Assembly (NCBI RefSeq): GCF_003586445.1
Contig: NZ_CP030028.1
Coordinates: 1,998,501 to 2,062,500 of the forward strand
Length of the DNA: 64,000 bases
Origin: Bacillus sp. Y1
GTDB lineage: Bacteria; Bacillota; Bacilli; Bacillales; Cytobacillaceae
Direction: 5' to 3'
Shown: piece by piece, positions 60,663-64,000 of the stretch
How the letters are laid out: every line of letters starts with the position of its first letter
Numbering within the stretch: position 1 is the first letter of the stretch
Translations under genes and position numbers: made by a program
The notes under the pieces: model-generated
The model's input: the letters and a program-made list of their open reading frames with translations, nothing else
Database searches by the model: none
What the model was told of the DNA's origin: nothing

Positions 60663-60815
60663 TTGATCTTGGTATTTCTAGCTTCTGTTTTCATTGTTAT
60701 TTCGTTTGCTTTCTGGATTGATTGGAAAAGAAAGAAAAATAAGAATAATCCCCACATCCCAACCAACCCGGAACTCGAAACCTGGAGACAGCACAAACTA
60801 TATGATGGGGGATAA
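60663..60815 (+). CDS. Small membrane protein, 50 aa
   Basis: A 50-residue ORF starting TTG with AGGAGG about 9 bases upstream: one hydrophobic helix (ILVFLASVFIVISFAFWI), then a basic and polar tail (DWKRKKNKNNPHIPTN...). The strong ribosome binding site and clean architecture make it credible. Function unknown. Confidence 0.55.
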   Translation: MILVFLASVFIVISFAFWIDWKRKKNKNNPHIPTNPELETWRQHKLYDGG

Positions 60816-60868
60816 TAAATATACGGGTGGATCTCAATAATTGTGGTGAAACAAGTAGGAGTGGTAAA

Positions 60869-61474
60869 TTGAATAAGTCTGACAAACTCATCATTGTAAT
60901 CCATGAAATATATGGAGTTAACCAACATATTAAGACATACTGTAATCATTTTGCCAAGTTGGGATATGAGGTTTTTTGCCCTAATCTTTTAAATAAAGAA
61001 CAACCCTTTCCCTATGACCAAGAAGAAACAGCATATCAGCATTTTATGAATGAACTCGGTTTTTTAATGGCTAGAGACAAGATCAATAAGATGATCAAAG
61101 AATATAGGGAAAAGTATAAGAAAATTTATCTTGTCGGATTTAGTGTGGGCGCAACTATTTCTTGGCTTTGTAGTGATGATGAAGGCATTAATGGGATAAT
61201 TGGATATTATGGGTCGAGAATAAGAGATTACATGAATGTCTATCCAAAATGTCCTGTAATACTATTTTTTCCTGAAAAAGAAGAAGCTTTTCATGTAGAC
61301 GACTTAATTTCTAAATTAATAGAAAAGAAAGTGGATGTACACAAATTCGAAGGAAATCATGGATTTAGTGATCCCTTCTCTATGAATTATAATAAACATT
61401 CTGACGAAGAAGCATTTCAAAGTGTGGTAGATTTTTTAGATAGTCTAGAGGTGCCCAAAATACCCATCAATTAA
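60869..61474 (+). CDS. Dienelactone-hydrolase-family protein
   Basis: A 201-residue alpha/beta hydrolase of the DLH type: LIIVIHEIYGVNQHIKTYCNHFAKLGYEVFCPNLL, nucleophile motif GFSVGATISW (Ser rather than the Cys of true dienelactone hydrolases), GIIGYYGSRI and final His in GNHGFSDPFS. The acid residue is not obvious (the position reads FPEKEEAF). Start TTG at 60869 after TAGGAG; a start at 60827 lacks a site. Substrate unknown. Confidence 0.78.
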   Translation: MNKSDKLIIVIHEIYGVNQHIKTYCNHFAKLGYEVFCPNLLNKEQPFPYDQEETAYQHFMNELGFLMARDKINKMIKEYREKYKKIYLVGFSVGATISWLCSDDEGINGIIGYYGSRIRDYMNVYPKCPVILFFPEKEEAFHVDDLISKLIEKKVDVHKFEGNHGFSDPFSMNYNKHSDEEAFQSVVDFLDSLEVPKIPIN

Positions 61475-61496
61475 ACGGTCAAAAACACAGTGGAGA

Positions 61497-61530
61497 GGGA
61501 AAATCTCCACTGTATTTTATTCTGAAAAAG
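61497..61530. terminator. Rho-independent terminator between convergent genes
   Basis: Perfect ACAGTGGAGA / TCTCCACTGT stem, ATTTTATT after it on the plus strand; the minus-strand side runs into the next gene's 3' end. Confidence 0.8.
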
Positions 61531-61771
61531 AAATAGGAGATCCCGTTGATGTGTGTTGATTCATCCATTCTAGAGAGACTTTTGAGACCGTTTGCCAATC
61601 AGGAATTTCTGATTTGTGCTGCTCAACCCAACTCATGCAGAATTGTGAGTCAATGCCGTTTTCTTCACATTGTTGTAAAAATGACTGGATACTGGATTCA
61701 GTACAATTTTCGAATGAGCCGCAAGTGTTTAAGAATATGTTTTTCATTCGAATTGAATTTTCCTCAACCAT
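61517..61771 (-). CDS. Small Cys-containing protein, 84 aa
   Basis: An 84-residue soluble protein with four cysteines (NTCGSFENCTES, LQQCEENGIDSQFC) and a Ser/Thr-rich end. GGGAGG precedes the ATG with good spacing. No family recognised; the paired Cys could bind a metal. Its end overlaps the convergent terminator. Confidence 0.55.
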   Translation of the reverse strand: MVEENSIRMKNIFLNTCGSFENCTESSIQSFLQQCEENGIDSQFCMSWVEQHKSEIPDWQTVSKVSLEWMNQHTSTGSPISFSE

Positions 61772-61843
61772 AATAAATTCCTCCCATCAATATTAGTTAG
61801 CAACTTAAGTATCTCCAAGTGCCTATAAAATATATCTAAAATA

Positions 61844-61878
61844 TAAAAAAATCGGAATCCTTCTCAAGATTCCGGTTC
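61844..61878 (-). terminator. Rho-independent terminator of rocR
   Basis: Stem AACCGGAATC / GATTCCGATT on the minus strand followed by TTTTTT. Confidence 0.85.
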
Positions 61879-61883
61879 ACTAA

Positions 61884-63305
61884 TCAATTTGATTCTATAT
61901 GTAACTTTTTCATTCGGTACTGTAGACTTTGTCGACTGAGTCCAAGTAAGTTGGCTGACTTTGAAATGTTAAAGTCATTTTTCTTTAGAACATGTTCAAT
62001 ATATGATCGTTCAAACAATTCCATTTGGTCCTTTAGCGGGACGGTGACATCATTGCTCTCTTTAATAAAATGGTCCACTGTTGATAAGGGGATCATCATT
62101 TCTTTCATTTGCATTTTGCTTCGATATTGGAAAGGTAAATGAGAGTATTGAATCTCATCTTCATCCATAATAATGTTCATGGCAGCTTCAATGATATGTT
62201 CAAGTTCTCGAACATTTCCGAGCCAATCATATTCCATGAAGGATCTAGTCACTTCTTCAGATAAACCTTTTACATTCATTTGAAAACGTTCATTATACTT
62301 TTCAATAAAATGTTGAACAAGAAGGGGAATATCTTCCTTTCGATCCCTTAACGGTGGAACAAAGAGAGTGACAACTCCCAGTCGATAATACAAGTCTTTT
62401 CGTAAATGATCATTGGCAATCGCATCAATTGGGTCCTCGTTAATATTGGCAATGACTCTTACATCTACCGCTGTATCCTTTGTATCACCCACACGACGAA
62501 TCATTTTTTCCTGTAGAACTCGTAATAATTTGGCTTGAAGATTTAGATTTAAGGAGTTTATTTCATCCAGTAATAATGTACCGCCATTTGCTTGTTCAAA
62601 TAACCCTGGTGAGTCAACAGCACCTGTAAATGCTCCACGTTTTGTTCCGAATAATAGACTTTCTATTAAATTATCGGGTAGGGCTGCACAGTTTTGTGAA
62701 ATAAAAGGAGCCGAAAACCGGCTGCTAGCATTATGAATACTTTGCGCAAACAGCTCCTTTCCCGTTCCGGTTTCACCAACAATTAACACATAAGAAGAGG
62801 TTCGTGCAGCACGTTTCGCAAATTCAATCACTTCTTTTATCGCAGGACTATTGCCGATAATATGATCGAACGTAAACCGAGTCGTCCCTTTTGTATTCAT
62901 ATTTCCTTTTATAAGGCGTTCTAGTTTCGTGACATCATTGGCAATTTCAACGGCTCCTTGAATTTCACCATCTTTAAAAATAGGGAAAGTATTGTTGATC
63001 GTTGTAATTTCTCGACCTTTATTGTTGAAGTAGGTTTGTTTTACATTCGTGGTCTCTTTGCCTTCTTGAAGTGCTTGTACAAGAGTACTAGATTGATCGT
63101 CTTTAAACATAAACACATCTAGTAGGTTTTTATCAATTACATCGTGTAAATCCATTGATTCCATCTGCATCATTTTCTTGTTATAAATTATGGTCTTCCC
63201 GGTTTCGTCCACTGCGTGAACGCCAACCTCTACCTCGTCCAAAATCCTCTCATATAACTTATTTACATATTGAAGATACGATAATGATTTCTTTGAATTT
63301 TCCAT
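61884..63305 (-). CDS. rocR: Sigma-54-dependent activator RocR
   Basis: A 473-residue enhancer-binding protein: PAS sensor (about 15-130), AAA+ domain (about 150-385) with Walker A GETGTGKE, the sigma-54-contacting GAFTGA loop and Walker B GGTLLLDEIN, and a Fis-type helix-turn-helix at the end (NISKSANLLGLSRQSLQYRMKKL). The ATG at 63305 follows GGGAGAA. It lies divergent from rocA with two palindromic sites and a -24/-12 promoter between them; in B. subtilis RocR activates arginine/ornithine catabolism in response to ornithine or citrulline. Confidence 0.88.
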   Translation of the reverse strand: MENSKKSLSYLQYVNKLYERILDEVEVGVHAVDETGKTIIYNKKMMQMESMDLHDVIDKNLLDVFMFKDDQSSTLVQALQEGKETTNVKQTYFNNKGREITTINNTFPIFKDGEIQGAVEIANDVTKLERLIKGNMNTKGTTRFTFDHIIGNSPAIKEVIEFAKRAARTSSYVLIVGETGTGKELFAQSIHNASSRFSAPFISQNCAALPDNLIESLLFGTKRGAFTGAVDSPGLFEQANGGTLLLDEINSLNLNLQAKLLRVLQEKMIRRVGDTKDTAVDVRVIANINEDPIDAIANDHLRKDLYYRLGVVTLFVPPLRDRKEDIPLLVQHFIEKYNERFQMNVKGLSEEVTRSFMEYDWLGNVRELEHIIEAAMNIIMDEDEIQYSHLPFQYRSKMQMKEMMIPLSTVDHFIKESNDVTVPLKDQMELFERSYIEHVLKKNDFNISKSANLLGLSRQSLQYRMKKLHIESN

Positions 63306-63365
63306 GAGTGTTCTCCCTTGAATTAGTCCCATTACCAACTATTTAATCAAAACAAACTTCATAAC

Positions 63366-63381
63366 GCAAAATAATTTTTGC
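63366..63381 (+). promoter_or_regulatory. RocR upstream activating site 1
   Basis: Perfect palindrome GCAAAA-TAAT-TTTTGC about 100 bp before the -24 box. Shape and position match RocR enhancer sites. Confidence 0.65.
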
Positions 63382-63408
63382 TATTTGTGACAAAAAAACG
63401 AAAAAAGC

Positions 63409-63423
63409 GCAAAAATTTATTGC
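63409..63423 (+). promoter_or_regulatory. RocR upstream activating site 2
   Basis: Imperfect palindrome GCAAAAATTTATTGC, centred about 42 bp (four helical turns) after site 1, so both face the same side of the helix. Confidence 0.6.
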
Positions 63424-63465
63424 ATCTAAATAAAGCGAAACCTTTATGTGGCGCAAAAATAAAAG

Positions 63466-63483
63466 TTGGCACAAAACTTGCAT
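63466..63483 (+). promoter_or_regulatory. Sigma-54 (SigL) -24/-12 promoter of rocA
   Basis: TTGGCACAAAACTTGCAT: GG and GC are separated by exactly 10 bp, matching the YTGGCAC-N5-TTGC consensus. It sits 35 bp before the rocA start codon. Confidence 0.9.
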
Positions 63484-63517
63484 TAAACATTTTGAAGAAT
63501 CAAAAGGGGGAAAAAGA

Positions 63518-64000
63518 ATGAAACCTTATACACATGAACCATTTACCAAATTTTCAATTGAAGAAAATAAACATTCCTTTCAAGAAGCTCTAGCTTATGT
63601 CCAAACACAACTAGGAAAAGATTACCCAGTGATCATTGGAGATGAAGAAATTACAACAGAAGAGAAAATCGTTTCAATTAATCCTGCGAATAAGGAAGAG
63701 ATGATTGGTACCGTATCTATGGCTAATCAAGAGCTAGCGGAGAAAGCGATGCAGGCTGCTCTGACAGCATTTGAAAGCTGGATAAAGTGGAAACCTGAGC
63801 ATCGTGCAAACATATTATTCCGTGCTGCTGCAATCATGCGCCGACGTAAACATGAATTTTCTAGTTATCTAGTAAAAGAAGCAGGGAAACCGTGGAACGA
63901 AGCGGATGCGGACACAGCAGAAGCCATTGATTTTCTTGAGTATTACGGGCGTCAAATGCTGAAGTTGAAGAACGGAATGGATGTGCAAAGTCGAGTAGGT
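63518..64000 (+). CDS. rocA: 1-pyrroline-5-carboxylate dehydrogenase, N-terminal part
   Basis: Runs off the right edge; 161 residues are visible, starting [20 protein letters not shown]. The aldehyde-dehydrogenase N-terminal half is clear ([87 protein letters not shown]), and wording such as [19 protein letters not shown] fits RocA. It oxidises glutamate-5-semialdehyde to glutamate with NAD+. AAAGGGGG precedes the ATG. Driven by the sigma-54 promoter and RocR. Confidence 0.9.
   Translation, partial: MKPYTHEPFTKFSIEENKHSFQEALAYVQTQLGKDYPVIIGDEEITTEEKIVSINPANKEEMIGTVSMANQELAEKAMQAALTAFESWIKWKPEHRANILFRAAAIMRRRKHEFSSYLVKEAGKPWNEADADTAEAIDFLEYYGRQMLKLKNGMDVQSRVG

Overview
The window looks like the chromosome of a low-GC, endospore-forming Bacillaceae (Bacillus or a close relative); I cannot name the species. 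Supporting signs are AT-rich DNA with strong AGGAGG-type ribosome binding sites, frequent TTG/GTG starts, a YjcZ-type mini sporulation protein, KinA/E-like sensor kinases, a MarR plus T-box plus tyrosyl-tRNA synthetase block arranged like ywaE-tyrZ, a RocR/sigma-54 arginine catabolism locus, CcpA-type cre and Fur boxes, and rho-independent terminators after most transcription units. No rRNA, tRNA, CRISPR array or prophage was found.

Layout. 1-9.7 kb: a partial minus-strand gene pair, a LacI-type regulator and alpha/beta hydrolase, a diguanylate cyclase, a cation efflux protein, small VOC and helix-hairpin-helix proteins, a sensor kinase, a DUF523 protein and an ABC exporter pair. 9.68-11.18 kb: one apparently intact IS3-family element between the ABC permease and a membrane-anchored nuclease. 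12-22 kb: acyl-CoA dehydrogenase, Nudix, MocR regulator and acetyltransferase, membrane proteins, a second diguanylate cyclase, a small alarmone synthetase convergent with a guanylate-kinase-like gene. 22-32 kb: Fur-boxed ferredoxin-NADP reductase, HpaB-type monooxygenase, a frameshifted sucrase, a PadR/HAAS/DUF4173 operon, azoreductase and acetyltransferases. 32-48 kb: an EAL phosphodiesterase with a dead GGDEF domain, ABC1 kinase, small genes, MarR + T-box + TyrRS, thiolase with a cre site, a chemoreceptor and a sensor kinase. 48-56 kb: a frameshifted TraB-family gene, a 51-52 bp tandem repeat array, a second histidyl-tRNA synthetase behind a His-rich leader peptide and terminator, small accessory genes, a frameshifted MerR gene with a CPPC thioredoxin, and a scar of two gene remnants. 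56-64 kb: ROK regulator with MFS transporter, a Tyr-rich duplicated-domain protein, a dienelactone-hydrolase-like gene, and rocR facing rocA.

How the parts work together. Three c-di-GMP enzymes (two cyclases, one phosphodiesterase) lie within 32 kb. Two aminoacyl-tRNA synthetases are controlled by different amino-acid sensors: tyrS by a T-box, hisS by what reads as classical leader-peptide attenuation (a 16-codon ORF ending His-His-His-Asn-His-stop before a strong terminator), which is unusual for a Bacillus-type genome and is the most interesting element here. RocR, with two upstream palindromes and a -24/-12 promoter, should drive rocA.

Caution: three genes (sucrase, TraB-like, MerR) are each broken by loss of one base from a run of identical bases, and a fourth (HAD-like) may be. 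This pattern fits homopolymer undercalling as well as real decay. All calls are from reading the sequence; no database search or folding program was run.
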